From assembly GCF_958979055.1 (NCBI RefSeq), contig NC_084888.1, positions 5,102,001 to 5,166,000 of the forward strand: a stretch of 64,000 nucleotides of DNA, read 5' to 3'. Shown here in pieces: positions 47,049 through 59,955 of the stretch (the first letter of the stretch is position 1; each line of letters opens with the position of its first letter). Below the pieces are notes generated by a model that saw only the letters and a program-made list of their open reading frames with translations, was not told the origin of the DNA and did not search any database. The stretch is from Alnus glutinosa. Taxonomy: Eukaryota; Streptophyta; Magnoliopsida; Fagales; Betulaceae. Made by a program: the position numbers and the translations under genes.

Positions 47049-49829
47049 TCGTAGGACATATTTTATTTATTTCAATTTTCTTCTACCAGTCATGAGGGTT
47101 TGACTGCAACACAAGACATTGAGGGGGGGAGAAAATAGCTAGAGTTTACTTTTATGTTTGTCTCATAAACTTCTTAATTTGCTTGTATGATTATGTGTTA
47201 ATTCTAAAAGTTTGGATACATTTTATTCTGAAAGTTTGTTGTCTGATAAATTTATGACCAAAACGATCGAGCTTCAAAATTCTTGACCAAAAATACATGC
47301 AAATTCAGAGAAAACAACCAGTAAAAAGAGAGAAGAAAAACCTTCGAGGTTGGCCTGGCCTGGCCGGGCTTGACAACCTGTTTAGACTAAGCAAAACACT
47401 CAAACAGATTCATTTATGTTCACAAACATAGACAGAAGGTCGATCACACTCGTCTTGATGGATTGCTTGAAGTTCAAGTGAAAGAAGAATAAGGCAACTA
47501 ACTATTTTGTGACAGAATCTGTGAGTAGGCAACAACTGTATTTGCATGACCATTTTGCTGGTTAATCAAGTCTAGAGTAGCTTGAGGAATGGTGATCATG
47601 AATGTTGGAAACGGAGGACGGACAGTTCTTGGGTCAAGTGGCTTTTGGCTGTCATTTACTTCACAAAATCCATACCAAAATCAATGAATCTTCAAGTGAC
47701 CATCGAAAATGGCCGGCGCTTCTACTTGTAAGGGTGAAGGGTTGTTAAAGACGTGATTTTAATCATTAATTCAAGAGTGTTGTTGGAGGTATACCATCAA
47801 TTTTACTATATTTCATTACGAATTGACGTGACAGTGCTATGTGTAGTATTGTAATGACAGTCACGTCAGTCACACAGTTCTAATCCTCTCTTCTACATTT
47901 ATGCTTCTGTCCATTTGTCGCTATGGCCCATCTCCTCCGTCACAGCTTCCACACTCGCACCGATGACGCCAACCACCTAGTTTTTGCCTCCGACAAAAGG
48001 GTGGCTCACGCGATCAGCCCCACAAAAAGATCCACGATCTAGTCGTGGGTCTCTATGGAAGGAGACACATGGTCAGGTTGTGGCTCTCAATGGTTAGAGA
48101 TCCACGGCCAGGCATGAGGTAGACAAACCACCCTAGTGGGTTATTTTAGAGGTAGGAACTGACGTGAGTACCATGTGAATTACCATGTCAGTTTAGTGAG
48201 TGACGTGATAACACCCATATGAATGCCACATCAATTTCTAAGGAAAAATGTAGTAAAATAGCAGCTTCAATTCTTGATGCAACTGGCAAAGTGGGTATTG
48301 TTATATAGGACAACTTAAACCGTCATAGGGAAGATTATAGTAGAATATGCTTTTTGGTTTAATTGATCGAGTTGCATCATAGGCACATGACCAGAATTCA
48401 ATTTCACATGTTTGGAATTAAGCGCGCGGTATTCTAGCAAATTCCCCTTGTAATTCTTCTATCTTGTGTTCCCTATGAGATCTGTTCTTGGGATAGCCGA
48501 CTAGTTGACTTGCCCATGATCAATAATTAAAGCTTCTAGTTGACTTGAGGATTTTTAATTACAGACTTTTTCCTATGAACATTGAACACCATACAAGGTG
48601 TCTCATGCCATAAGTCGAGCCAAATGCAAAAGAAACTACAATATTGCCCAATTTTATCACAATCGTGTGAAATTTATAAGCAATTTTTTTCTAGCCAATT
48701 ATAAAGTCATCAAAAATACACATATATTTAACTAAATAAAAAAATTTCTATGCATGGGTCCGTCCCTGCTTAAGAGAGTTTGGTAAAGTTTTTGAAAATA
48801 TTAAAATTGCGAAGTATTTTCAGTGGGGGGTCACAATTGAAAAGGTGTTATATGTGGGTCAAAAATAAAAATAAAAAAATCATTTGGTAAATTGAGATGT
48901 GTATTTATGAAAGAAGGGGTTAAGTGTAATTTCTTCAAAATATTAATAAGTATATATATATATATATATAAACTAAATTAGATTCATTTGATTGAAGCCA
49001 AAACATAAATTATCAGTTGTATTTTTATTTTATTTTTTTGATAGAGCAGAAAGCAAATTTGAGAAGCGTCAAAACATAGAAAAAGGAGTACGTACTGGAT
49101 CGAACACTTCAACAACATTTCAATTTGGGAGTCCTCGGAAGCTATGAAAATCGAAGACAGATCCGATCCAGACTACCCTCCCACTGTCTATGGCTTCTAG
49201 ATCTGCTTCCATCATGTGACAGACAGCTCCCTCCCAGCAGAAAACACTATATTCAATTTGGTAACTTAATTTCAAGTTTCAACTCCTTTTAAAAACAAAA
49301 ACCAATAAAAAAACAAAAAAACAAATGCAAAGACGTACAGCTTCTCTTGCTCCTCTCTCCGCGTTAACTCCGATATATTATAAGTCGGTCTATGCATTAT
49401 CATATATATCCACTCTCGGCGGCGGTGCTTCCGCTTTTTAGATCTTCCTTTCACTCTTCCCGCCACCGACGAATCCACGTCCAAGTCTTCAACCCACATG
49501 CACACTTTCACGTTTGAGCAGTTGATTTATGTATATATATATATATATATTTTTATTTTAATCCAATAAATTGATCTGGTCAAATTAGCAACTGGGGTCC
49601 AATATTAATTTTGAGCTCGAATGATCAGTTTGAGCATGAAGTGCGCCGCAAAAGAGTTTAGGGTTCCTCGGTGTTCGCGTCCACTCTGGCACCGCCTGGA
49701 TCTTCCTTCAATTCTGCTTGTACGTGCATGCTTTTCTTTTTATATAAGGTGTTATATGTTTACGTACAATTCCACCTCCTTCGTTCTGTTCTCTCGTTAG
49801 GAAATTGGAGTACTTCAGGTAAGCTGCAG
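47049..49829. other. Intergenic region between the tandem SKS genes
   Basis: No supported gene. Between about 47785 and 48262 the ends show a weak inverted repeat (TTTTACTATATTTC on the left; TGTAGTAAAATAG on the right), suggesting an old MITE. (TA)n tracts lie at 48955-48971 and 49532-49551. The minus-strand frame 49272-49511 has no family resemblance. Confidence 0.5.
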
Positions 49830-50337
49830 ATGCATGCCATGAAGTCGCAGGCCATTTTCCTGTATTTTTTCCTTGGAATCTTAGCTTGCGTGAAGGCAGA
49901 AGACGCATATAGATATTTTACATGGACAGTTACATATGGAACAATTTCTCCTCTTGGTTTTCCTCAACAGGTTGGTTAATTTCTGGGTTCTGGCCCTTAA
50001 CATGCATGTTACGTATATATATATAACGTAATAATTACATATTTTCTTTCACAGGCTCATCCTATAATTATCTGTTTTTGCTTTGGATAATTATTTTGTA
50101 GGGCATTCTTATCAATGGGCAATTTCCTGGCCCTACAGTCGATTGCGTGACTAATGACAACATAATTGTGGATGTTATCAATAAACTGGATGAACCTTTC
50201 CTCATTACATGGTTAGTACGTACTTCAATTTGTGACTACTGAATATGCAGATGGACCTTGCAGCTCTTTTGTAGGACGATTCATTTGTAGGGGATCCTAA
50301 TTTGTACGTGTGTGTGTATATATATATATATATAAAA

Positions 50338-50778
50338 GAAAAACTTCACTTATAACTTATAATATTTCATCATTTTTACAATTAAGTACTCAAACTTTAA
50401 AAAGTGTCAATTTAAGATATTTATCTTTCAATTTTTTTCAATTTCAATCATTCGTTAGAATTTTCTGTTAAATCCTATCAAAATACCCTGTTTTTTTTTT
50501 TAAAAAAAAAAAATTTATAAAATTTTTCAAAGATGAACATGAGTATTTTGCAAATTCCTGAAATTCTGATCAACACCTAAATCCTTACAATTTGTTTTTG
50601 CCTTAAAAAAATAAGAATATTTTGAAAATTTTAATAGGGATTTAACGAAAAATTATAACGGAGTGTTGAAATTGAAAAAAAATTTGAAAGATGGATACTC
50701 TAAAGTAACACTTTTTAAAGTTTGAATACCTAATTGTGAAAGTGATGAACGATCAAGGGTTATAAGTGAAATTTTTTC
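50338..50778. mobile_element. MITE with about 95-bp inverted arms in intron 2 of SKS copy 2
   Basis: The left arm carries TTCACTTATAACTTATAA and CAAACTTTAAAAAGTGT. The right arm carries ACACTTTTTAAAGTTTG and GGGTTATAAGTGAAA, their inverted forms. It lies within the intron 50212-51056 and is flanked by TA repeats, which hide any target duplication. Confidence 0.75.
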
Positions 50779-53397
50779 ATATATATATATATATATATAT
50801 ATAATTGTACGTCTAATATTTGTGAAGTATATATCAAGGAGGCCTAAGCCTAAGAAGAAAGGGCAAAACAATGGGAAATTATCAAATGCTAACTATATAT
50901 GTTATTGGGATTTATATGTGGATATATATAATTCTTAAGGGGCTGGCCAGGGATCATTATTTTCTGTTGTTAATTACTTGATATTATGTCATATAAGTTA
51001 ACTGGTTTTTTTTTTAAAAAAAAAAAAAAAAAAATTGGTGGGAAATAATTAACTAGGAATGGAATAAACATGCGAAAATCATCATGGCAAGATGGAGTGC
51101 TTGGAACGAATTGCCCGATCCCTCCAAACACAAACTGGACATACAAGTTTCAAGCCAAGGATCAGATTGGAACCTTCACCTACTTCCCTTCAACTCAACT
51201 CCATAAAGCCGCCGGGGGTTTTGGGGGTTTCAATATTGCACAAAGGTCCGTCATTTCAATCCCATATCCTCAACCTGATGGAGAATTCACACTGCTTGTT
51301 GGCGATTGGTACAAGGCCAACCACAAGGTTTGCACACATTTCTCTGCTTCTTCACTTTCATAGCTAGCTAGCTAGCAAGAATATTGCTCTAACACAACAC
51401 GTACATATTTGTAGGCATTGCGGCAAAAATTGGACTCCAACATTCCTCTTCCTCTACCTAACGCTCTGCTCATAAACGGGGTTTCTAATACTTCTGTCTT
51501 CACAGGCGAAGCAGGTTTGTCGTAATTATCACCACCAAGTCTATTACTTTTCAAGGAAATTGTGGACAAATGTAGTGAGTTAGTTTTGGTTGGACTAATA
51601 TTGTTTCAGGGAAAACGTACAAGTTGAGGGTGTCAAACGTGGGCATAGCAACTTCGATTAACTTCAGGATTCAGGGCCACGTGCTGAAGCTGGTTGAAGT
51701 AGAGGGAAGTCATTGTGTACAGGACACGTACGAGTCGCTTGACGTTCATGTGGGTCAATCGGTGGCAGTTTTGGTTACCTTACATGGGTCAGTCAAGGAC
51801 TACTTCATTGTTGCTTCTTCCCGTTTCACAAAGCCTATTCTCACTACCACCGCAATTCTTCGCTATGCTGGTTCCAACACCCGACCCTCTAGGCCGCTGC
51901 CTATCGGTCCAACTTATCACCTTCACTGGTCTATGAAGCAAGCCAGGACCATCAGGTATATATACTTGACATCTTTCATTACTGGAGAGCTTTTAAATTA
52001 GTTATATATAATAGCTATATTTAGCTAATATTAGGTCGATCATTTACCCCTACAACATAGCTTTTAAAATAAAAGATTCTCATCCAATTTGAAAGTCTAT
52101 TGTAACTTGGACTAATGTAATAATATTTAAAGAAAGGGAGAGAGAAAGGTGAAATGTGAAGAAAAAAAAACATAATAAAAAAAGGATTGAAAAATTATAT
52201 TTTAAGAAAGTAAGTGGTGAAATAGATATAATCTTGCTAAAATTTGTATTGAAAAATGAGTAATTAAAATAGAAGAGATTGTTTTTTTAGTAGCTAAAAT
52301 AACTCTTGTTACTAGAGGTGCTCTAACAAGTGAAATATCTCTTATACCAATAAAAAAAAACAAAAAACAAAAAACAAAAAATGTAAAACAACAAAAAAAG
52401 AAATAAAATAAAATAAATAACCAGACACAGCTGCCCTGTAGGTCGGCAAGTGTTCACTTTTTACCATTTTTTGAAATTTTTTAAAACAGAGTATTTTGGT
52501 CATTTTGGAATTCCTTTAGGATTAAAAATCTTGATAGATTGGTGGAATTAAAAGAGACCGAAAAATGAGATATTCATATTGCGACTTTTGATAATCCAAG
52601 ATTAATATTGCAAATCCTGTGATAGATTTAGGGGTGTCACCGTGTAAGTGAAGTTTTCCATGTGTGTGTATATATAGATTTAGGGTCCGTTTGTTTTTAC
52701 GATTTCAAAATGTGTGATTTGAAAAAGTGATTTTTAAAAACGCAATTAAACGTTTGGCAAAATCGCAATTTGGCCTTTAAAATCGCAGGTTAACCTTTAA
52801 AATTCTACGTTTTCAAAAAAGCGCCCCCTTACTTGCGATTTGAAAATACAATTTTTTGCATTTTCAAATCGTAATTTTTAAACAGTTTATTTTTTGCGAT
52901 TTTGTTTAATATCGGACTTCTTGTCTATAAAATTGCAATCTCAAACGCACTCTTGGTGCTATTCATTGAGCTGATCAAGTTTTTTCATTTCGTGCGCGAA
53001 GGTTGAATTTGACAGCCAATGCTGCGAGGCCAAACCCTCAAGGATCATACCATTATGGTACCATACCGGTGACGAGGACAATTGTTTTAGAAAATTCTCA
53101 AGCCAAAATAGGCGGCAAGCTACGGTATGCTGTTAACGGGATCTCCTACATCAATCCAGACACGCCGTTGAAGCTTGCAGACTGGTTTAACATCCCCGGT
53201 GTCTTTGGCCTCAACACAATAAAGGACACCCCAACTCCTGGCCCTGCAATCCTTGCCACCTCTGTCATTGGAACTACCCTTCATGACTTCGCTGAAATCG
53301 TCTTCCAAAACAATGAAACCTCTGTCCAATCTTGGCACTTTGATGGAACCATTTTCTACATTGTTGGGTAGGCCTCTACATGACTACTTCTAATAAT

Positions 53398-53398
<1 letters not shown>

Positions 53399-53479
<81 letters not shown>
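53399..53479. repeat. (TA)n microsatellite in intron 6 of SKS copy 2
   Basis: An uninterrupted AT dinucleotide run of about 80 bp. It lies 70 bp before the disrupted exon 7 and may cause assembly length errors here. Confidence 0.9.
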
Positions 53480-53481
<2 letters not shown>

Positions 53482-53565
53482 GGAACTTGTACACTATTTT
53501 GGTTCAACGATAAATCATTCATCCTCTCTCTGTTCTCAAAACTTTCAGATATGGTTCTGGTCAGT

Positions 53566-54861
53566 CAGGGGCGGAGCCAGGGGGGGTCGAGAGGGGGCAC
53601 ATGCCCCCCCTCAACCTCCAAAAATATTTCTTACCTATAGTATAAAATTTTCTAGATGTCCTTTTTGCCCACCCTCAACTGCAAAATCTGGGGCAATCGA
53701 AACCCAATCACCAAACTTTAGGGGCAAACTTCAGTTGTAGAGAAGAGATGTCTGAAAATTTTTCTGAATGTTAGGTTTAGCCTGTTTAGGTTAGAACCAG
53801 ATGAAAGGGGAAGAAGAAGATGAGAATCACGATGAGGCCTTAAACACACCGTTTTAATAAACTGTCGGATTGTTTGTAGCCTTGTGGCCTTGTGGTCCTG
53901 TGGGCCCAGCCTTAGCTTCTTTCTTTCCTTTGTTTATTTATTTGTTTTTTGTAAGTTACGTTAGTGGGCTTTGGGGGGAAAAAAAAAAATGTGGGCCACG
54001 TGGTGACTTACACAAAACAACGATGTGTCTAAAGTAAATACTTTAAAAAAAAAAAAAAAAAAAAAAAGGAAGAGGGAAAAAAAAGAAGCAAATAATACAT
54101 TAAGGCCTAAATCAAGAAGAAAAAACTGAGCAAGAAATAAGGTCATTGACAGGGAAAAACAAATTTGCAAATTGCGATATAGATTTTTTTGAAATTCTAA
54201 AGTTTTTCTTTCAATTTGTCAATTATTTTTTATTCAAGTCTTTAACAATTTAAATCAAATGCTTTTTCATTTTTCATTTTTTTTTTAAAAAAATTCCTAT
54301 TTCTTAAAAAATTTTAAGTATGCAATCGAACTTTAATTTTGATTAATCATATAAATTTAGACTGCTTAATTAAATTAATTGTTATGAATATATATAGATT
54401 TTCTTACATATTTTAATTGTATGAAGTATATAATCGTAGTTATATGAAATTATCAAGAAGAACAATGATTTTATTATGCGCCATTCAGATTCTAAATCAG
54501 CCGCAGAGGTAGATTTAACAAATATAAAATCATACCTTTGCTTAAGAATTTTTTTTGTTTTTTTACTATCCTAGTGATAGAGACTAAATTTAAATGACAT
54601 ATCTACCAAAAAAAAATTCCTGTCAACCAATTATGAAGACTCGCCGTAGATAATTGATAAAGTAACAAGTTAGGCTAGACTTACAAAATAAATTATATAT
54701 TACATTTATATGTTTTAAACAATAATTAATTTTTTTTAGTTACATTTTTATAATATTTTTAATTAATTTTTGTTTAACTTTTTTTTTTCTTTCATAAAAA
54801 TATATAAAAATAAAATATAAAATCATGACCCCCCTGAGTCAAAATCCTGGCTCCGCCACTG
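53566..54861. mobile_element. Non-autonomous hAT element inserted in exon 7 of SKS copy 2 (1,296 bp)
   Basis: The element is flanked by the exact 8-bp duplication TGGTCAGT (53558-53565 and 54862-54869). The ends are CAGGGGCGGAGCCAGG and CCTGGCTCCGCCACTG, near-perfect 16-bp inverted repeats. The interior is AT-rich without transposase. Removing the element and one TGGTCAGT restores the exact exon length of the paralogue. The right terminal repeat is one substitution away from a perfect inverted match. Confidence 0.93.
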
Positions 54862-55255
54862 TGGTCAGTGGACACCCGACATGAGAAAACGCTACAATTT
54901 GGTTGACGCCATTACTAGGCACACTGTTCAGGTAAGTGAAAGCGAGTCTTTGTGGCTGTGGCTGTGGCTGTTTACAATTGAGGCTCTCATTTGATTAATA
55001 TATATATATATGAAGATTTTAATTTTCATGCACGCTCGTATGAATCTGACATGACAGGTATATCCGAGGTCGTGGAGCGCAATATTGGTGTCTTTAGACA
55101 ACAAGGGAATGTGGAACTTGAGGTCTGCAATTTGGTCGAGGAGATATTTGGGACAGGAATTATATGTGAGAGTTTGGAACAATGAACGCAGCGTCTTCAC
55201 TGAGAATGATATCCCTCCCAATGCATTGCTTTGTGGCAAGGCCACGCACTCATAA

Positions 55256-56320
55256 AAATAATTTTCTTTTGTTAGTGTGTAATATTTTTTCTCTTTTTTT
55301 TTTTAGTTTGAAATTTCAGTTACGAGGGGGTGACTCTCAGGAAAAAAAGAAAAAAAACAAGAGGGGAAATAGGCTTAGAGTGATGGCTAGTGGAAAGTTT
55401 CAACTGTCATTAATTGTATTAGAGCACTTCCTATTCATAATTATAATAAACATTTCCCCACCATGTTTCCATTATTCCATTGATTTTTCAGTGATCTCTC
55501 TCTCCCTCTCTCTCTCTCTCTCCTGCGTTGAATCTCACAATTAGTCCCACGACAGCCCCTTGATCATTGGCCATTGCATTTATAAAATATTAATTTTTAA
55601 TTGTGAGGCACTTTTTCACTTTTCAAATTAAAAATGAGGATAATAGTGGAAATTCAAAATAGGTGGAAAGTATTTGTTTTAGTTTCTTAAAATACGTTTT
55701 CTCAAGAGAGAGTTTTCAGTATTAAATCACTAATTAATTGTCTCAAAAGTTAAGCTCCTATTATAAGTGGTAATTTATCATGATATCATAGCCATTATTT
55801 AACACCAATTTTTATCCCTAATGGCTTGATCTGTGGAGTACTCCAAATTTTGTTTTCTTCATTTTTCCAGTGATGCCTCCCTCTTGAGACTCCTCGTCGC
55901 CATTCAATAACATTTTGCCTTGTATCCCTATCTTCTAAGCATCCTATCAAGCTTCTATCAGTCATGCCACGCACCTCCATGCATTGGACACCTTCATCAT
56001 TTTCTATTGTAAACACAAGTTGTTTAAGTGGTTCAACAAATTTGACCTCAAAACGACAAGACTGACAAGTCATTTATCTCATAAAAGAAAAAAAGAACCG
56101 AAAAAAATAAAAATAAAATCGTTAAAAAAATGGCTATGCTTGTTCGCCCAGTCATTTGCCCTATTGTCGGTCCTGATTGTTGGCTCATACCATTTTTCGA
56201 CCCACCATATGCCCATTTATCGGTCCAAGTCGGACCAATTCTTTGGCCCGTAGTTGGTCATGTTTTGGCCCACAAAAAATTTTAAATACAAACAAAGGAG
56301 GGCTTGGGCAACCCAAAATA
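55256..56320. other. 3' flank of SKS copy 2 and AT-rich intergenic sequence
   Basis: No supported gene. A (CT)n tract lies near 55497-55522. Confidence 0.5.
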
Positions 56321-56324
56321 TAAA

Positions 56325-56515
56325 CTATGAATGAAAGTACGCGGGTGCAATGCTTTTGAAGATGCGGGCCCTTTGTTTGAGGCACTGATGCCACAAAGCC
56401 GGAATCACCATTAAAGGTGCTATGAATGAAAGTACGCGGGTGCAATGCTTTCGAAGATGCGGGCCCTTTGTTTGAGGCACTAATGCCACAAAGCCGGAAT
56501 CACCATTAAAGGTGA
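56325..56515. repeat. 95-bp tandem duplication
   Basis: A unit starting CTATGAATGAAAGTACGCGG occurs at about 56326 and again at about 56421, nearly identical. It ends CGGAATCACCATTAAAGGTG each time. Confidence 0.85.
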
Positions 56516-56639
56516 TTTCACAAGTGTATTGAATCACAAGGACGCAAATACCAAAACATGGGTAAACTGGGGGAGAGGGATACAACAAATAAGCCCAATA
56601 AAACAAACAAACAAACACCAAAACAACAAATACAGCAGA

Positions 56640-57999
56640 AGTCATGTTGATGGAGGAGTGGGAGTCGTTCGTGACGGCACGTGAGGTCCACGCGCTGCCA
56701 AGGAGAGGCCTCTCAGCAGCCGGATACGCCGGCGAAGCCCAGAAACACCGAAGGCGGTCGAGGTGGAAAGCGGGGAGAACAAACATGGCACCCACGCACC
56801 GACGAGAGCAGAGAGCTCTCTGGAGCGTGTGTGCCACGCACGGGGGAACAGAAGCCGGAGGAGTGAACGACGACCGTTGGTGGAATCCGGAGACGCCGGT
56901 GAGGCCATTGGTGAAGTGCGTGTCTTGCAATTGTTTTTGGAGTGTAGATCTAAATCCAAAAAATTGAAACAAAACCCCTTGCCAAAAATTACAAAAAAAC
57001 TCGGTGGACGGTGGAGGAAAGGAGCAAGAACAGCCCGTATATAGACTGAAGAAACGAAAAAACAAGGAAAAATCAAGTAAGATAGGTGAGTAGATGGAGC
57101 TTATGCCTTATCTCCAAAGGCTTGAAAAACAGAAGAGAAGCTAGATAGGTGGATAAATAGAGCTTATGTCTTATCTCCACAGGCCTTGAAAATGGTAAAG
57201 AAGCTAGATGGGTGAAGTAATAGGTGATGGAAAGTGAGAAGGAGGGGTGGTTGCGTGTTGGGGAGGGAAGCACAATACTTCCCTCCCATGGCGGTGTGCA
57301 CAGGGGAAATATCAGGAAAGGGGATAGAGGAGAGAGAACAGAGCGTCCGGTTGGCTTAGAAATACAAGACGGATACAAATCATTACCCATTGGCCCACTG
57401 TTGTTAGCCTAGTTTTCTGCCCATATCTGGCCACCATTGTTTCCAGCTGACACTGTCTTCGGCAACCTTCCAGCCATCACTATCTCCAGCTACTACTATC
57501 TCCGCCAAACTTCTGTCTGTTTGCCACCGTCCTTGACTGTTGTTTATAGCCGCCACTTGCGGTCACCCATTATAGGCCATCATCGATTCATCTCCAACAA
57601 CAGACGACATCGGCTCCATTGTCAAATTGAACTCACGGGTGGATATTGTTGTGAGTCACACCTAATTCCATCTCTAAACAAGCTCACATCCATCCTTATG
57701 TTTCTACTGCACATGATGACTACTTTCATCACCTCATCAGCACTTAATCAATGGATCCAAGGGGCGAGCTCACGTTCATACTTTTGAAGCTTGCCGCATC
57801 GAATCCATTTTAGAAAAAAGGAATCAATAATTTCTCTTTCCAAATCCAAGTTTTCAAAAACTTTCACCTTGAGCCTAAGGGAGATGTTCAATTATAGGGT
57901 TTCTATATAGGTTTGATAACTTTCCTATCTATTTATTTTCCGTATAGTTAGTTAATTGTAATCAAATCAACCTTATTTGTATTACATTCACCTACAACA
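56640..57999 (+). repeat. Degenerate retroelement remnant with a short LTR-like end
   Basis: GC-rich sequence at 56640-57050 is followed by two copies of a 'GAGCTTATGYCTTATCTCCA' phrase (57098 and 57160). Near the end, CCTAAGGGAGA (57874-57884) resembles a polypurine tract. It leads into a 115-bp TGTTCAATT...TACAACA segment (57885-57999) that could be a small LTR. No coding domain is intact. Confidence 0.35.
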
Positions 58000-59955
58000 T
58001 TTTTTTTTTGTAATTAAATATGAATAATTTGTATTGTAAAGATGAATCAAGCCTTTGAGCAATTACGGTCAATTATTAATTACATAGATTAACACATATA
58101 TAATACTCGCCAGTTTAAAACTTATATATGTGACACATGCATATTATATATATATATGCTTGGATCAACTTTTTTCTAACGTATGCGGCTATGCCACTAG
58201 CTTTATCACCTTATCATGTCCACTTGCAATATTTGTTAATATATAACTGGCTAGCTTCCTTTGAAAAACTTCTCTAGCTTTGCTGTTGCTCGTGCCAATA
58301 CGACTTTGTTACCAAAACCCGAATAGGCTAGGGTATAGTGATGAATTGAAAATGAGACTCAAACTAACAGCAAACCTTACTCAAAGGTAAAAGGTATGCA
58401 CATCATATCGTTAACTCTCCAAGTCAAAATCAATTATATGAATTAGAGACATGCATGCACAGAAAGTGTGAAAATAATATTATTTTCTTATAAAGAGTAG
58501 TATATAAACTGTCGTGGTTATTCTTAATTTTCCCACTTAATCCGAAACTCTTGATCTGTTATTTTTATTATTATTTATCATCATCGATCATCATCATTGG
58601 CAAATGTCCTCACGAAGAAGCACCTTATAAGTCCTAAACTCCTACTGGCTACTAGTTGTGGTTGCTTGTTAACTTAAGCTATTTGCTCCTAAAAGTACAC
58701 ACACATATATATTAAACACAATAATTTTCTCCATGAAACTCACGAACACGTAAATGACGTACATTTGGAAACCTTCGTGACTTACAAAAACTTTGTAATA
58801 ATCACAAGTACAATTGCTGGTTGTAATTGTTTATTCTATAATGGACAAGTTTCCCAAGAGTTAGCTGCTTCCAAATTTGTTTTACTTTTGAAAAGTTCTT
58901 TAAAAATCGTCAACAAAATTCCTGTGTCAAGTTTATTTTATCCTTTACTTGATCTTGGTGATAGTACTGATTGTGGTTGTGAAGTTATTTTTTTAAAAAA
59001 ATTGTGATTGTCTCTGCAAACACCTATTCACCCCACTCTTAAGTATTTTTTTGGCCGGGGTCATAGTGATTTTTCAATTTAGTTCAACAATTTTAATTTA
59101 ACATGCATATTCCAGAACCCTATTCAAGCTAGCTAGGCCTCTTGATTTCCCGCAGGTTGTACTAATTAATCATAAGAAAGAAAGGATATATACCTTGTGT
59201 ACATGCTCGAGCTACTAAACTGAATAAGCTGCCAAAGCGTGCGCCCGCGCGTGAGAGACAGAGAGAGAGAGAGAGAGGTCTCTGTACTAGAAGTGAATAA
59301 AAATGAAAGCCAATATCAATAAAGTTGGCAAGTGCAGGCACAGATCTTTACCACAAGGGTGCAGATATATGGAATCCTTCTTACAAACAGGAAGAATCAA
59401 ATTACTGTTTAAGGAAACTCTTCCCAAAGGCAGCTTTATCGCTTCATTCATCGCTTTCTCGTAACAAAACACTGAACGGATCTTCATATGCCAGCCACTA
59501 CACTACCACCAGCTCTTTATATATCAAAAGAAAATCCTAAAGTTTTTGAGCCAATCAAGATGGAAATCTTTTCTCCGATTCTTGTTTATTCTCTTCTATG
59601 AGATAATTAAGCCCCACTACTACAAATTTACCCACTTTGTAGATTGAAAGACGTCAAGAAAAACGTACCCATGATATTCTATATGAAAATGGATGCCATT
59701 TGCAACATCAAGAAAGCATTCAGAAACACCTAACATTTTCCATTTATACCACTTTTGGTCCTTGGTACACCCTCATAAGTTAAACACACCTAAAAGCGCA
59801 CACAAACAGAACGATTTTTAAAAAGAAAAAGAAAAAAAAACTGATGCTACGGTTACTTTCATATTCCACAACCCAAACAAGCACCAGTGCACCACAGAGA
59901 CAACAATCCTAGCATATGAAGAAAAAAAAAATCGAAAGAAAAAAGGATTTAATTT
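58000..59955. other. Intergenic region downstream of the Dof gene
   Basis: AT-rich, with a (GA)n tract near 59258-59278 and no supported gene. Confidence 0.5.

Larger units (their letters stand above)
49830..55255 (+). pseudogene. SKU5-similar protein gene, copy 2, exon 7 split by a hAT element
   Basis: This tandem paralogue has the same eight-exon plan: 49830-49970, 50102-50211, 51057-51327, 51415-51514, 51610-51955, 53002-53367, then exon 7 in two parts (53549-53565 and 54870-54931), and 55058-55255. Without the insertion and one target copy, exon 7 is 79 bp, exactly as in copy 1. The whole frame is then open for 536 residues. A signal peptide ends near CVKA, and the copper motifs are lost in the same way (TWNG, RSAIWSRR). 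No other stop or frameshift was seen, so the hAT insertion is the only lesion and looks recent. The start could be ATG 49830 or 49839. In this copy the gene cannot yield normal protein unless the element is spliced out or excises. Confidence 0.9.

Noticed and set aside
49272..49511. 79-codon minus-strand frame with a basic stretch
   Set aside because: No recognisable domain, and it ends in a low-complexity aromatic tail from a poly(A) region.
56325..57076. Long overlapping frames on both strands near 56.3-57.1 kb
   Set aside because: They span a tandem duplication and GC-rich retroelement debris; neither strand gives a domain.
57885..57999. Short TG...CA segment as a true LTR
   Set aside because: No matching second copy or target duplication was found in the window, so it is listed only as a possible remnant.
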